64,000 bases of DNA from Verrucomicrobiota bacterium (GCA_017301995.1 JAFLEH010000035.1:1-64000), one strand, 5' to 3'; shown: positions 30,830 through 41,722, numbered from the stretch's first letter. Notes: a model not told the origin generated them from the sequence alone. Numbers and translations are program-made.

Positions 30830-33800
30830 TCACGGCATGGTGATGCGGAGACGCAGGAAGCCGCTTGTCTCACCTGCGCCGAGCGGACGCCTGGCACGCA
30901 CCAATTCGACACTGCCGTCGCCGTCGATGTCGGTATCGAGCACGATCATTTCCGGCAAGATGTCGGTCCAGCCGCTGAGGTCAGCCGATCTTTGATAGGT
31001 AAGGACGAGACCGGACCCCTTTAGCCGACGGTGGGTGAGAACAAGGAAATCCTGACCACCCTCCCGGACCACACCGCCGACCGGCAGACCGTTCGCGGTG
31101 GGCAACAGCGGATCCGTGGCGAGCGCAAATTCCACCAGATTGGCAAGGCCATCGCCGTCGGGATCCACGGCGGGCCCGATGGTTCCGACGGTCAGGCCGC
31201 AAGCGTTCGCCCAAGCCTGGTATTCCGCCGACATAACAATCACGGCCACGGCGGCGGCGCGGCTGTCGGCGGTGCCGTTGGCATTGGAAATGCGGACCCA
31301 GTAGGTCGCATTGGATGTCAGCGCAGGAGTGGTGAAGCTGGCACCGGTTGCGTCCGGGAAAGGCTGACTCAAATCACCGCGCTGGCCGCCATACCATTGG
31401 TAGCTGAAGGGACCGGTCCCGCCCGGCACCACCGAGAGAGTGGCGATGCCGCCGCTGCGCGCGACCACATCAAGGGGCTCAACGGCGACCAGCGGTAGTA
31501 AGTCGCGATACAGGCTGTGGGAGGCACCGAGTGCCAGCGACACAACGGCGGATGCCACCTGCACGGGAGTTGTCCGGTTGGTGGCGGTGCCGTCGCCGAG
31601 CTGGCCGTAGTTGTTGGACCCCATGGCCCAGAGAGAGCCATCGGATTTCAGGAACATGCTGTGGCTGGTGCCGGCGGCCGCGTCGATCACGCCGCTGGCC
31701 ACTTGCACCGGGGTTGAGCGGCTGGTGGTGGTGCCATCGCCAAGCTGGCCGGAGGAGTTGGAACCCATCGCCCAGAGGGTGCCGTCGGTCTTGAGAAACA
31801 GGCTGTGGCTCGAGCCGGCGGCGACCGTGGTGACGTTCGCAGCCACTTTCACCGGAGTGAGGCGGGTGGTGGTGGTGCCGTCGCCGAGGCGACCCGAACC
31901 GTTATTGCCCATGGCCCAGAGGGTGCCGTCGGCCTTGATGAACAGGCTGTGGGATGTCCCCGCAGCGACCGCCACGACCGCGCTGGCGACCGGAGTCGGC
32001 GAGCTGCGGTTGGTGAACGTGCCGTCGCCGAGTTGGCCGGAGCTGTTGTTGCCCATCGTAAACAGGTTGCAGTCGGCGGTGACGAACAGACTGTGGCTTT
32101 GTCCGGCCGCCACGCTGCGGACGCCATCGGCCACTTGGGCTGGGGTGAGGCGGGTGACGGTGGTACCATTGCCGAGTTGGCCGCTGGAATTGGAGCCTGC
32201 GGCCCACAAGGTTCCGCCCGAGTCAACAATCAGGCTATGCGAGGCGCCGGCGGAGAAAGCGAGTGCGGCGGATGCCACCTGGATCGGGCTTGGGCGACCA
32301 ATTGTGGTGCCATCGCCGAGCCGACCGGACCCGTTAGAGCCGGCAGCCCACAGACTTCCGTCGGCTTTGAGGAACACCGAATGCGCATCCCCGGCATCCA
32401 TTTCGACCGCGTCGGCGGCGATCCGCACCGGAACGCCGCGGTCGATGGTGGTCCCGTCGCCGAGTTGGCCCGACGCGTTCAAGCCGCAGGCCATCAGGCG
32501 GGTCGCAGGACGGGCGGTGACGGTCACCGGGATCGTTCCGCTGTCGGCGCTGCCGGCGGCATTGGACACCCTGACCCAATAGGCGGTGTTCGTCCATAGC
32601 GGCGGGCTCAGCAACTGCGCGCCGTAGGCTCCGATGACCGGTTTGGCGGTATCGCCTGCCAAGCCCTCATACCATTGATAGGAAAGCACGCCGCCATCGG
32701 CCGCCGCCGACAGGGCGACACTCCGGCCGGTGACGACGGATTGAGGGCCGGATGTCGTGGTGAATTGCGGGGGCGTGACGATTTGGACGGAAACGCTGCG
32801 ACTGTCCGCGAAGCCATGGGCGTTGGTCACCCGAACCCAGTACGTCGCGCCGGTGCTGAGTGCCGGAGTGGTGAACGTCGCGGCATTGGCACCGGCGATC
32901 GGTTGGCCGGTGCTGCCGGCGGACCCCAGATACCATTGATAGGTGAACGGGGCTTCTCCGAGCGGCGCGACCGTCAGGGTAGCGGAGCCGCCCGCAGGCG
33001 CGCCGGCGTCGGCCGGTTGGGTGCCGATGAGCGGGATCATGTCGCCGTAAAGGCTGTGGATGTCTCCGACCGCCAGCGAGGTCACCGCACTGGCCACTTG
33101 CACTGGGGAGAGGGTGCTGGTGTAGTTGCCGTTGCCCAATTGCCCGGAGGTGTTCGACCCGGTGGCCCACAAGGTGTTGTCGGTCTTGACGAACATGCTG
33201 TGTGAGGATCCCGCCGCCACATTCCGCACGCCGGTGGCGATTTGAACCGGGGCGGGACGGGCGATCCGCGTGCCATCGCCCAGTTGGCCGTAATAGTTAT
33301 ATCCCATGCCCCAGAGGGTGCCGTCGGCTTTGACAAACAGGCTGTGGGAAGCGCCGGCATCCATCGCGAGGACGCCGGAAGCGACCTGCAGCGGTGTTGC
33401 ACCGCTGGCCATCCCGGTGCCCAACTGACCGTAGGTGTTATCGCCCATGGCCCAGAGGGTGCCATCGGTTTTCACAAACAGACTGTGGGAGGCCCCGACG
33501 GCGACGGCGGCGACGCCCGTGGCCACCTGGACCGGGGTGTTGCGATTGGTACGGCTGCCGTCGCCGAGCTGGGCGGTGGAGTTGTCGCCCATCGCCCAGA
33601 GGGTGCCGTCGGATTTGAGGAACAGACTGTGGTTCGCGCCGGCGGCGACTGCCGAAACTCCGGTGGACACTTGGACGGGGCTGGTACGGCTGGAGTTCGT
33701 TCCATTACCGAGTTGGCCGGCGGAGTTGAGGCCCATGGCCCAAAGGGTGCCGTCGGTTTTGATGAACAAGCTGTGGGAAGCACCGGCGGCTACCGCCAGC

Positions 33801-36800
33801 ACGCCGGTGGTTACCTTGGTTGGGCTGGAGCGGTCGCTGGTGTTACCCAAGCCCAGTTGGCCGTAGAAATTGTAGCCCGTGCTCCATAGCGTGCCGTCGC
33901 TGGTGATGAAGAGGCTGTGGTTCTGCCCGGCGGCAAGCGCGGCCACGTCGCTGGCGCAGCGGACCGGGGTCGCGCGGGTTGTCTTGGTGCCATCGCCGAG
34001 CTGGCCGTAGGAGTTGTCTCCGCAGGCCATCAGGCGGGCGGGTGGGCGGACCACCGCCGCCACGGTGAATGCCTGGCTGTCGCCGCTGCCGGCGGCGTTG
34101 CTCGCCCGCGCCCAGAAGGTGGCATCGGCCCGCAGCCGGCGGGTCGTCAACTGCGCGCCGGTGGCGCCGGGCACCGGGTTGGCGGTGTCGCCGCTCGCAC
34201 CCTCGAACCACTGATAGGAAAGCATGCCGCCCGTCGCGGCAACCGTCAGGGCGGCACTCTCCACGCGGTTGACGGTGGCGGGGCCGGATATCCCGCCGAT
34301 GACCGGCGGGGTGACGATTTTCACCAGCGCCGCGCGGCTGTCAACCGCTCCGTAGGCGCTGCTGACGCGGACCCAGAAGGTCGCGTCGGATGTTAGAACA
34401 GGGGTGGTGAAAGTGGCGGAAGTCGCGTTCGCGACCGGCTGGCTGAGGTCGCCGCTGGTGCCGCGATACCATTGATAGACCAACGGATCCACCCCGTCGG
34501 CGAGCACGTTTAGAGTGGCGGTTCCATTGGCGACGATACCAAGGTCGGCCGGCTGATTGAGGACCGCTGGAGCCTGGCTGCACACCAGGCCGTGGTTGGA
34601 TCCCAGCGCGCACGAGGTGGCCGCGGAGGCGATCTGGACCGGGGTGGAACGATTGTTAGTGGTGCCGTCGCCGAGCTGGCCGGAGTTGTTGAAACCCATC
34701 GCCCAGAGGGTGCCATCGGCCTTGATGAAGAGGCTGCTGTCTTGGCCGGCGGCCATTGCCCGCACGCCGCCCGCAACCTGCACCGGAGTGATACGCCCGG
34801 TTGTGGTGCCATCGCCGAGGCATCCGTAGGTATTGCCGCCCATCGCCCAGAGGCTCCCGTCCACTTTGAGGAAAAAGCTGTGCGTTTTCCCGGCCGCCAT
34901 CGCCGCCACGGCGGTGGCCACTGGCACCGGTGCGGAACGGTTGGTAGTTGTGCCATCACCCAATTGGCCACTCAGGTTGTAGCCCATCGTCCACAGAGTG
35001 CCGTCGGTCCTGAGAAACATGCTGTGGTTGCCACCGGCGGCGACGGCAAGCACCGCAGTGGCCACCTGCACCGGGGAACTGCGGCTGGTGGTGGTGCCGT
35101 CGCCCAACTGACCGTAGGTGTTGGCCCCACAAGCCCACAGGCTGCCGTCGTTTTTGATGAAGAGGCTGTGGGAGGAACCGGTCGCCACCGCCATAACCCC
35201 GTCGGCCACCTGCACCGGGGTGGTGCGGTTGGTTGTGGTGCCGTCGCCGAGTTGGCCCGAGCTGTTGGCACCGGTGCCCCACAGCGTGCCGTCCGCCTTT
35301 AGGATGAACGTGTGGGACGTGCCGGCCGCCGCGGCGAGCACTCCGGAGGCCACTTGGAGCGGAGCCAGACTCCCGGCGATCTGGCTGACGCCCAGTTGTC
35401 CCGATTCGTTGTTGCCGGTTCCCCACAGCGTGCCGTCGGCCTTGAGCCACAGGCTGAACAACGATCCGCCCGCCACCGCCGTGACCCCGGACGCGGCATA
35501 CACCGGGAGCGCGCTCACGGGGACGGTGGCATTGCCGAGTTGACCGAACGTGTTGGAGCCAAAGGTGAAAAGGCGGCCCGGAGGGGGAGACCCTACGGTC
35601 ACCGCGATGGACCCGGTGTCGGCAGTTCCCGCGGCGTTGCCCGCCCGCAGCCAGAAGCCGGTACTCGTCCGCAAGGGCGGCGTGACCAGCAGCGGGCCGG
35701 TGGCTCCCGGCACGGGCTTGGTGGTGTCACCGGCGGCGCCTTCGTACCATTGATAGGTCAGCAACTCGCCGCTGACCGTCGCCGCCAACAAGGCGTTCGC
35801 ATCCGTGGCCACCGTCTGCGGTCCGGGTTGATTCGTGATCGCGGGAGGAGCGACGACTTGGACGAACACCGTGCGGCTGTCGGCGGTTCCATAGCCGTTG
35901 GTGACCCGCACCCAGTAGTTGGAACTGGCGGCATTGGGGGGCGTGGTGAATACGGCGGAGACCGCCCCGGCAAGCGGTTGGGTGGTGTCGCCGCTGCTGC
36001 CGCGATACCATTGATAGGCCAGCTCGGGCGCTCCGTTGACGGTGACCGATAGGGTGGCGGTGCCGCCGGCGAAAGTGGGGGTGTCCACAGGTTCGGTGAC
36101 GATGAAAGGCCGCACGTCAAGCGCCAGCGAGTGGGAGGAGCCGAGGGCCATCGAGCTGATGCCGGTGGCCACTTGCACCGGCGTCAGGCGGTTGGCGGTG
36201 GTTCCATCGCCGAGCTTGCCAACGTAATTGGAACCTACGGCCCATAGCGCGCCGCCGGACTTGACGAAAAAGGTGCAATCCAGGCCCGCGGCCACTCCGA
36301 TTGCTCCGCTGGCCACCTGCACCGGACTCAGGCGATTGGTGGTCGTCTCATCCCCCAATTGCCCCAACGAGTTGGAACCCATCGCCCACAGGGTGCCATC
36401 GGCCTTCGTGAAAAAGCTGTGCCAAGATCCGGCCCCCACCGCCAGCACCCCGGTCGCCACCTGAAAAGGGCTGCGGCGGGTGTTCCAGGTGCCGTCACCC
36501 AGATTTCCGTTGGTATTGTCGCCCATGCCCCACAAGCTGCCATCGAGCTTGAGGAAAAGAGTGCGCCAGGTGCCGGCGGCGACCGCAGCCACGCCGCTCG
36601 CCACTTGCTGCGGCACGGGGCGGTCGGTGGAAGTGCCGTCGCCGAGTTGGCCCGATCCGTTTTGGCCCATGCCCCACAGCGTGCCGTCGGCCTTGAGGAA
36701 CAGGCTGTGCGCGCTGCCGGCGGCCATGCTGATCACGCCGGTGGCCACTTGCACCGGGGTCAGGCGGCTGGTGGTGGTGCCATCGCCGAGCTGGCCATCG

Positions 36801-39800
36801 GAGTTGGATCCCATCGACCACAGCGAGCCATCGGTCTTGAGAAACAAGCTGTGGTTGTTGCCGGCCGCCACGCTGACTACCGCAGTGGCGATCTGCACCG
36901 GGGTGGCCCGGCGGGTGGTGGTGCCGTCACCGAGTTGGCCGAGGGAGTTCAAGCCCATTGCCCACAGCGTGCCGTCGGTCCTGATGAAGAGGCTGTGCGT
37001 GCTGCCGGCTGCGGCGCTCACCACACCGTTGGCAATCACCACGGGACTGGGACGGTTCACCGTCGTGCCATCACCTAACTGGTTCCATGCGTTCTCGCCC
37101 CAACCCAGGAGTTGCGCCGGGATTGGCGTGCCGACCGTGACCGGAATCGTGGCGCTATCGGCATGGCCCGCGGCATTGCTCACCCTCACCCAAAACGACG
37201 TGCTGGCTCGCAACGGCAGGCCGAGCATCTGTGGCCCCGTGGCCCCGCTCACCGGTCGGGTGAGATCTCCGGAGTTGCCTTCATACCACTGATAGGAAAG
37301 CAGTTCGCCGACCGCCGTGACCGTGAGCCACGGGTTGGCCGACCAGGAGCAGGTTTGCGGCGGAGACTGGGCGGTGATGGCGGGCGGCGCGACGACTTGG
37401 ACCAGCGCCGCACGGCTGTCAATGGCCCCGAAAGGATCGGTGACACGCACCCAATAGCTGGCGCTGGCGGTTAGCGGCGGCGGCGTGAAATTGGCGGAGG
37501 TGGCGTCCGGCACGGGTTGGCTGGTGTCACCTGCGGCACCGCGATACCATTGATAGGCCAGCGGCGGTGCCGCGGTGGCCACGACCGTCAAGGTGGGAGT
37601 GCCCCCGGCGGGGATGGCGGTGTCGCCCGGTTGGGTCAGAATGGCGGGGAGCAGGTCGCAAACCAGGCTGTTGGAACCGCATGCGAACGAACTCGCGGCG
37701 GTGCTCAGCGGCAACGGAAGGATCGCGTTGGTGGTGCTGCCGTCGCCCAGTTGGCCGTAAGCATTCCACCCCATGGCCCACAAGCTGCCGTCGTTCTTGA
37801 GAAACATGCTTTCGTACCCGCTCGCAGCCGCGTTCGCCACGCCGGAAGTCACCTGCCGCGGGGTAACGGTGGCGTTGAGGTTCCTGATGCCGAGTTCGCC
37901 GGTGGAACTGGCACCCATGCCCCACAGCGTGCCGTCGCGCTTGAGAAACAGGCTGTGTGCGGAACCGGCGGCCACCGCCATGACATCGGTCGCGATTTGC
38001 ACGGGCGTGGTGCGGTTGGTCACGGTGCTGTCGCCCAGTTGGCCGGAGCCGTTGGCACCGGCGGCCCACAACGTGCCATCGGTCTTGAGAATGAGCGTGT
38101 GGGAACCGCCCGCTGCCATGGCGGACACTCCGCTCGCGATCAGCACCGGCGTACTGCGGTTGGTGGTCGTGCCATCGCCGAGTTGGCCACTGGCGTTGGA
38201 GCCCGCCGCCCACAGAGTGCCGTCGGTTTTGAGGAACAGGGTATGATAATCGCCTGCGGCTACTGCAACCACGTCGGTGGCAACTTGCACCGGGACGGAC
38301 CGACTGGTGGTCGTGCCGTCGCCGAGTTGGCCGGAGCTGTTGGAGCCCGTCGCCCACAAGGTATGATCGGTTTTGACGTAGAGGCTGTGGGACGCGCCCG
38401 CGGCCATGGTCAACACGCCGTTGGCCACCATCACCGGCACAGCACGACTGGTCGTCGTGCCATCACCCAGTTGGCCGGCGCTGTTTTCCCCCATCGCCCA
38501 CAGGTTGCCGTCAGTTTTCAGATAGAGGCTGTGGGAACCGCCCGCTGCCGCGAAGGCGACTTCACCATCGAGTTGGATGGGAACGGAGCGGCTGACCGTG
38601 GTGCCGTCACCAAGCTGGCCGGAGCCATTATACCCGCAGGCCATCAGCCGCGCGGGCAAGGGCAGGCCGATCCCCACCGTAAGCGTTTCGCTATCGGCGG
38701 TGCCCTCGGAATTGGTCACCCTGACCCAGAACGAACGGGTGCCGCGCAAGGGTGGAGTGGCGATTTGCGCGGTGGTGGCTCCTGCCAACGGCGATGAGGT
38801 GTCTCCCGCCACGCCATCGTACCATTGATAGGCGAGGATCCCTCCGGTGGCTTTTACGACGAGGATCGCGCTGCCATCCCGGTTGGTGGCGGGCGGTCCC
38901 ACCAGCGCGGTGATGGCGGGCGGCGACACGATTTGCACCAGCGCGGTGCGGCTGTCAACCGTGCCATGGACATTGGCCACGCGCACCCAGTAGCTGGCGT
39001 TGGCAAGAGTGGCCGGAACCACGAACGTCGAGGCGGTGGCCCCGGCAACCGGTTGGCTCGTGTCGCCGGACTGGCCCTGATACCACTGATAGGTCCACGG
39101 CCCAACCCCACCGGGAGTGACCGACAAGCTCGGCGTGCCATTCGGCAGGGTACCGGTATCGACGGGCTGGCTGGCAATGGTGGGGATCAGATCGATGAAC
39201 AGGCTGTGATACCCGCCGGCCTGCACCGCGGTCACGGCGGACGCCACGCGTACCGGAATCGTCCGGTTCGTGGTGGTGCCATCGCCAAGCGCGCCGTAGC
39301 CGTTGTAGCCCATCGCCCACAGGGAGGCGTCGGCTTTAATGAACATGCTATGGGAGCCGGCGGCGATGTTGGCGACTCCGGCGGCCACCCGCACCGGGTT
39401 GGATCGGTTGGTGGTGGTACCGTCCCCGAGGCCGCCGTTAGTGTTATATCCCATCGCCCATAGGGTGCCGTCGGCCTTTGCGAACAAGGTATGGCTGCCG
39501 CCAGCGGCCACGGCGACGACTCCGGTTGCGACGTTCACCGGAGTGGCGCGGTGGGTGGTGGTGGTGTCGCCAAGTTGGCCGTGGGTATTCTCGCCCATGG
39601 TCCACAGGGAGCCGTCGGTTTTCACGAAGGCGCTGTGGTTGTAACCGGCGGACACGCCCAACACGCCGGTGGCCACCTGCACCGGCGTGGTGCGATCGGT
39701 GGTGGTGCCGTCGCCCAGTTGGCCGTACAGATTGTAGCCCGTGGCCCACAGGGTGCCGTCGGTTTTCAGAAACATGGAATGGAAGCCGCCGACCGCCGTT

Positions 39801-40954
39801 GCCGTCACCCCGGATGCGAGCTGCTGCGGGGTGGTGGAGGTCAGCTTCCAAAGCGTGCCGTCGGTCTTGATAAACTGGCTGGCCGCGTAACCGGCTGCCA
39901 CCGTCGCGACATCGTCAGCCACGTGGATCGGCGGGGTTACAAAGGCACTGGAGTAGATCCCGAGCTGACCGCTTTGGCTCAGTCCCATCCCCCACAACGA
40001 ACCATCGGCTTTCAGGAACAGGCTGTGGGCACTGTCAGCGGCCACTCCGGTGACTTCGGTGGCGATTGGCTTGGGCGTCGGACAGTCGGTGATCGTCCCA
40101 TCGCCAAGCTGTCCGTAGTAGTTGTAGCCGCAGACCATCAGGCGGGAGGGCGGTGGCGGGCCGAGGGTCACGCTGGCGGTCTGGCTATCCACGCTGCCAA
40201 AGGCGTTAGATACCCGCGCCCAGAAGGAGGCATTGGTGCGCAACGCCGGGGTGAGCAACATCGGGCCGGTGGCGCCCGGAACCGGCGTGGAGGTATCGCC
40301 GCTGGCACCGCGATACCATTGGTATTGGAGAGCGCCGCCGCCGGCGGAAAGCGTCAGCACCGCGTTGCCTCCGGCGACCACGGAGGCGGCCGCTGGCTGA
40401 ATGGAGATCACGGGCGCTACCTGCACCGGAATGACGACCTCATCCACCCATCCGCAATCCGAACCACTGCTCGCCGAACCATTTTTCGCATAAACCCAAC
40501 GTAGCAGATGGCTGCCCGTGCCAAGGGTCGCGCTGATTGATTGCCAGGCGGTCTCGCCGCTGATCGCGCTGCTTTGGGCCACCCCATCGACGAAGAAGGA
40601 CAAGGTGTCGGCATCGGCTTCCGAGGACACCTTCCACCAAAAGCTCACCGTGCCGGGGCCGGCCACGCTCAGTTCCATCACCGCTTGCCCACCATCGCCG
40701 ACGGCACCGCTCCGGGCGGCGTCGAAGCCGTCGTGGTTGATCGATGCCTGCGGGGCCCACCCCTGGCTGCCCGCTGCGCTTGGCGTGAGATCCGGCAAGT
40801 CGATCGATTCGCCCAGTGGGTCGGCCCGCAGTGGCACGGCGAGTACAGCCGCGAAGATGGCACCGCTCAGAACGGCCGTACGATGGGCTCGAAAGCGTGG
40901 TGCCGGCTCTAAGGCGGCGGGAGGCGGTCTGTGGCCTAGGTTTGGAGCGCTCAT
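30830..40954 (-). CDS. Giant secreted RCC1-repeat protein with six seven-bladed propellers
   Basis: 3374 residues from ATG 40954 (MSAPNLGHRPPPAAL); this start gives a signal-like hydrophobic segment (TAVLSGAIFAAVLAVPLRA), while the longer frame adds 134 residues of implausible sequence. A jelly-roll-like domain comes first (MELSVAGPGTVSFWWKVSSE, CGWVDEVVI), then an Ig-like domain. Next are six blocks of RCC1 repeats (consensus SHSLFLKTDGTLWAMG, GQLGDGTTTNRSTPVQVA); I count seven repeats in each block, 42 in all. Blocks are separated by two Ig-like domains each (YQWYRGASGDTSQPV, SYWVRVTNAYGTADSR). The C-terminus has PDPDGDGLANLVEFALATDP-like calcium loop text and ends GFLRLRITMP, as in the other giants. 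RCC1 propellers bind proteins or nucleic acids; the role here is unknown but extracellular. Confidence 0.9.
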   Translation of the reverse strand: MSAPNLGHRPPPAALEPAPRFRAHRTAVLSGAIFAAVLAVPLRADPLGESIDLPDLTPSAAGSQGWAPQASINHDGFDAARSGAVGDGGQAVMELSVAGPGTVSFWWKVSSEADADTLSFFVDGVAQSSAISGETAWQSISATLGTGSHLLRWVYAKNGSASSGSDCGWVDEVVIPVQVAPVISIQPAAASVVAGGNAVLTLSAGGGALQYQWYRGASGDTSTPVPGATGPMLLTPALRTNASFWARVSNAFGSVDSQTASVTLGPPPPSRLMVCGYNYYGQLGDGTITDCPTPKPIATEVTGVAADSAHSLFLKADGSLWGMGLSQSGQLGIYSSAFVTPPIHVADDVATVAAGYAASQFIKTDGTLWKLTSTTPQQLASGVTATAVGGFHSMFLKTDGTLWATGYNLYGQLGDGTTTDRTTPVQVATGVLGVSAGYNHSAFVKTDGSLWTMGENTHGQLGDTTTTHRATPVNVATGVVAVAAGGSHTLFAKADGTLWAMGYNTNGGLGDGTTTNRSNPVRVAAGVANIAAGSHSMFIKADASLWAMGYNGYGALGDGTTTNRTIPVRVASAVTAVQAGGYHSLFIDLIPTIASQPVDTGTLPNGTPSLSVTPGGVGPWTYQWYQGQSGDTSQPVAGATASTFVVPATLANASYWVRVANVHGTVDSRTALVQIVSPPAITALVGPPATNRDGSAILVVKATGGILAYQWYDGVAGDTSSPLAGATTAQIATPPLRGTRSFWVRVTNSEGTADSETLTVGIGLPLPARLMACGYNGSGQLGDGTTVSRSVPIQLDGEVAFAAAGGSHSLYLKTDGNLWAMGENSAGQLGDGTTTSRAVPVMVANGVLTMAAGASHSLYVKTDHTLWATGSNSSGQLGDGTTTSRSVPVQVATDVVAVAAGDYHTLFLKTDGTLWAAGSNASGQLGDGTTTNRSTPVLIASGVSAMAAGGSHTLILKTDGTLWAAGANGSGQLGDSTVTNRTTPVQIATDVMAVAAGSAHSLFLKRDGTLWGMGASSTGELGIRNLNATVTPRQVTSGVANAAASGYESMFLKNDGSLWAMGWNAYGQLGDGSTTNAILPLPLSTAASSFACGSNSLVCDLLPAILTQPGDTAIPAGGTPTLTVVATAAPPLAYQWYRGAAGDTSQPVPDATSANFTPPPLTASASYWVRVTDPFGAIDSRAALVQVVAPPAITAQSPPQTCSWSANPWLTVTAVGELLSYQWYEGNSGDLTRPVSGATGPQMLGLPLRASTSFWVRVSNAAGHADSATIPVTVGTPIPAQLLGWGENAWNQLGDGTTVNRPSPVVIANGVVSAAAGSTHSLFIRTDGTLWAMGLNSLGQLGDGTTTRRATPVQIATAVVSVAAGNNHSLFLKTDGSLWSMGSNSDGQLGDGTTTSRLTPVQVATGVISMAAGSAHSLFLKADGTLWGMGQNGSGQLGDGTSTDRPVPQQVASGVAAVAAGTWRTLFLKLDGSLWGMGDNTNGNLGDGTWNTRRSPFQVATGVLAVGAGSWHSFFTKADGTLWAMGSNSLGQLGDETTTNRLSPVQVASGAIGVAAGLDCTFFVKSGGALWAVGSNYVGKLGDGTTANRLTPVQVATGISSMALGSSHSLALDVRPFIVTEPVDTPTFAGGTATLSVTVNGAPELAYQWYRGSSGDTTQPLAGAVSAVFTTPPNAASSNYWVRVTNGYGTADSRTVFVQVVAPPAITNQPGPQTVATDANALLAATVSGELLTYQWYEGAAGDTTKPVPGATGPLLVTPPLRTSTGFWLRAGNAAGTADTGSIAVTVGSPPPGRLFTFGSNTFGQLGNATVPVSALPVYAASGVTAVAGGSLFSLWLKADGTLWGTGNNESGQLGVSQIAGSLAPLQVASGVLAAAAGTSHTFILKADGTLWGTGANSSGQLGDGTTTNRTTPVQVADGVMAVATGSSHSLFIKNDGSLWACGANTYGQLGDGTTTSRSSPVQVATAVLAVAAGGNHSMFLRTDGTLWTMGYNLSGQLGDGTTTNRSAPVPVATAVAAMAAGKTHSFFLKVDGSLWAMGGNTYGCLGDGTTTGRITPVQVAGGVRAMAAGQDSSLFIKADGTLWAMGFNNSGQLGDGTTNNRSTPVQIASAATSCALGSNHGLVCSQAPAVLNQPADLGIVANGTATLNVLADGVDPLVYQWYRGTSGDLSQPVANATSATFTTPVLTSDATFWVRVSSAYGAVDSRAALVKIVTPPVIGGISGPATVNRVESAALTVAATGGMLSYQWFEGASGDTANPVPGATGAQLTTRRLRADATFWARASNAAGSGDSQAFTVAAVVRPPARLMACGDNSYGQLGDGTKTTRATPVRCASDVAALAAGQNHSLFITSDGTLWSTGYNFYGQLGLGNTSDRSSPTKVTTGVLAVAAGASHSLFIKTDGTLWAMGLNSAGQLGNGTNSSRTSPVQVSTGVSAVAAGANHSLFLKSDGTLWAMGDNSTAQLGDGSRTNRNTPVQVATGVAAVAVGASHSLFVKTDGTLWAMGDNTYGQLGTGMASGATPLQVASGVLAMDAGASHSLFVKADGTLWGMGYNYYGQLGDGTRIARPAPVQIATGVRNVAAGSSHSMFVKTDNTLWATGSNTSGQLGNGNYTSTLSPVQVASAVTSLAVGDIHSLYGDMIPLIGTQPADAGAPAGGSATLTVAPLGEAPFTYQWYLGSAGSTGQPIAGANAATFTTPALSTGATYWVRVTNAHGFADSRSVSVQIVTPPQFTTTSGPQSVVTGRSVALSAAADGGVLSYQWYEGLAGDTAKPVIGAYGAQLLSPPLWTNTAYWVRVSNAAGSADSGTIPVTVTARPATRLMACGLNASGQLGDGTTIDRGVPVRIAADAVEMDAGDAHSVFLKADGSLWAAGSNGSGRLGDGTTIGRPSPIQVASAALAFSAGASHSLIVDSGGTLWAAGSNSSGQLGNGTTVTRLTPAQVADGVRSVAAGQSHSLFVTADCNLFTMGNNSSGQLGDGTFTNRSSPTPVASAVVAVAAGTSHSLFIKADGTLWAMGNNGSGRLGDGTTTTRLTPVKVAANVTTVAAGSSHSLFLKTDGTLWAMGSNSSGQLGDGTTTSRSTPVQVASGVIDAAAGTSHSMFLKSDGSLWAMGSNNYGQLGDGTATNRTTPVQVASAVVSLALGASHSLYRDLLPLVAVEPLDVVARSGGIATLSVVPGGTGPFSYQWYGGQRGDLSQPFPDATGASFTTPALTSNATYWVRISNANGTADSRAAAVAVIVMSAEYQAWANACGLTVGTIGPAVDPDGDGLANLVEFALATDPLLPTANGLPVGGVVREGGQDFLVLTHRRLKGSGLVLTYQRSADLSGWTDILPEMIVLDTDIDGDGSVELVRARRPLGAGETSGFLRLRITMP

Positions 40955-41117
40955 GGTGTGGAATCCGATTGCCTGGTGCGTTGGGACGACCTTATTTCCG
41001 CGTTTTTTCCGACAGGAGGCAAGGACAATTGACTGCCGGACAAGTGAAAATAGAGCGGCGCAGCCGCAACCGAAACACCGGGCAACCGGTCGCAAACGGA
41101 CCCAGTCCGCAGGCACC

Positions 41118-41693
41118 TCAGTGGTCCGCTTCCGCGGCTGCGGCCGAGGCCCTGGCGGCATGCCACACGCTGCCCGAGGGAAACTGCTGATAGACGAAAT
41201 GCCGGTCATCGAGTTCGAGGATCCGGTGTTGGCACTGATTCTTCCCGTCCGCGGCCGTTTCGAAGATCGTGTCGGCCTCGATCCGCCACTGGCCGGTTCT
41301 AACTTCGCCGGAGTCGAGGGTCCAGGTGCAGGTACCGTCGGCTCGGTATTCGGCAAAGCTGTTTTCGTCCCGCCAGCGTCCTAACAGCGTTTGGGCCGCG
41401 GCCGCCAATTGTGCGGCCGTCACCCGGCTTTCGACCAGGCGGACATTGGCGATTTGGGCGTAGGGATATTGCGGATTGGCATTGCCGGTGGCGGGGCTCG
41501 GCTCGGGGTAGCGCTGGAAATCCCCTGTGACGCGGAAGCCGCCGGGCGGTGGCTCCACCCTGACCACCGACGGATAGGGCGCGCGGGAGTGCGCGGCTTC
41601 CGCCAAGATGGCCGAACGCACTTTGGCGAGAGAATTGGCGACGATCATGGCGGCGGCCAAAATGGCCACCGAGAGGAGGACGGCGGGTTTCAT
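41118..41693 (-). CDS. Small secreted or membrane-anchored lipocalin-like protein
   Basis: 191 residues. The start at 41693 is chosen because the longer frame merely reads through the tRNA-Phe gene. The N-terminus (KPAVLLSVAILAAAMIVANS) is a signal peptide or anchor. The C-terminal part (about 100-180: LLGRWRDENSFAEYRADGTC, EVRTGQWRIEADTIFETA, CQHRILELDDRHFVYQQ) resembles lipocalin-like domains that evaluate a W-R-D-E-N strand pattern, but I cannot name a ligand. It begins 30 bases downstream of the tRNA and may be expressed from the same transcript. Confidence 0.7.
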   Translation of the reverse strand: MKPAVLLSVAILAAAMIVANSLAKVRSAILAEAAHSRAPYPSVVRVEPPPGGFRVTGDFQRYPEPSPATGNANPQYPYAQIANVRLVESRVTAAQLAAAAQTLLGRWRDENSFAEYRADGTCTWTLDSGEVRTGQWRIEADTIFETAADGKNQCQHRILELDDRHFVYQQFPSGSVWHAARASAAAAEADH

Positions 41694-41722
41694 GAGGCCA
41701 CGCGGGCGGGTTTGGGTGGGGG

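Noticed and set aside
30830..40954. CRISPR-like or satellite array suggested by strong periodicity
   Set aside because: The ~150-base period is the 51-residue RCC1 repeat in one long frame; no invariant repeats with unique spacers.
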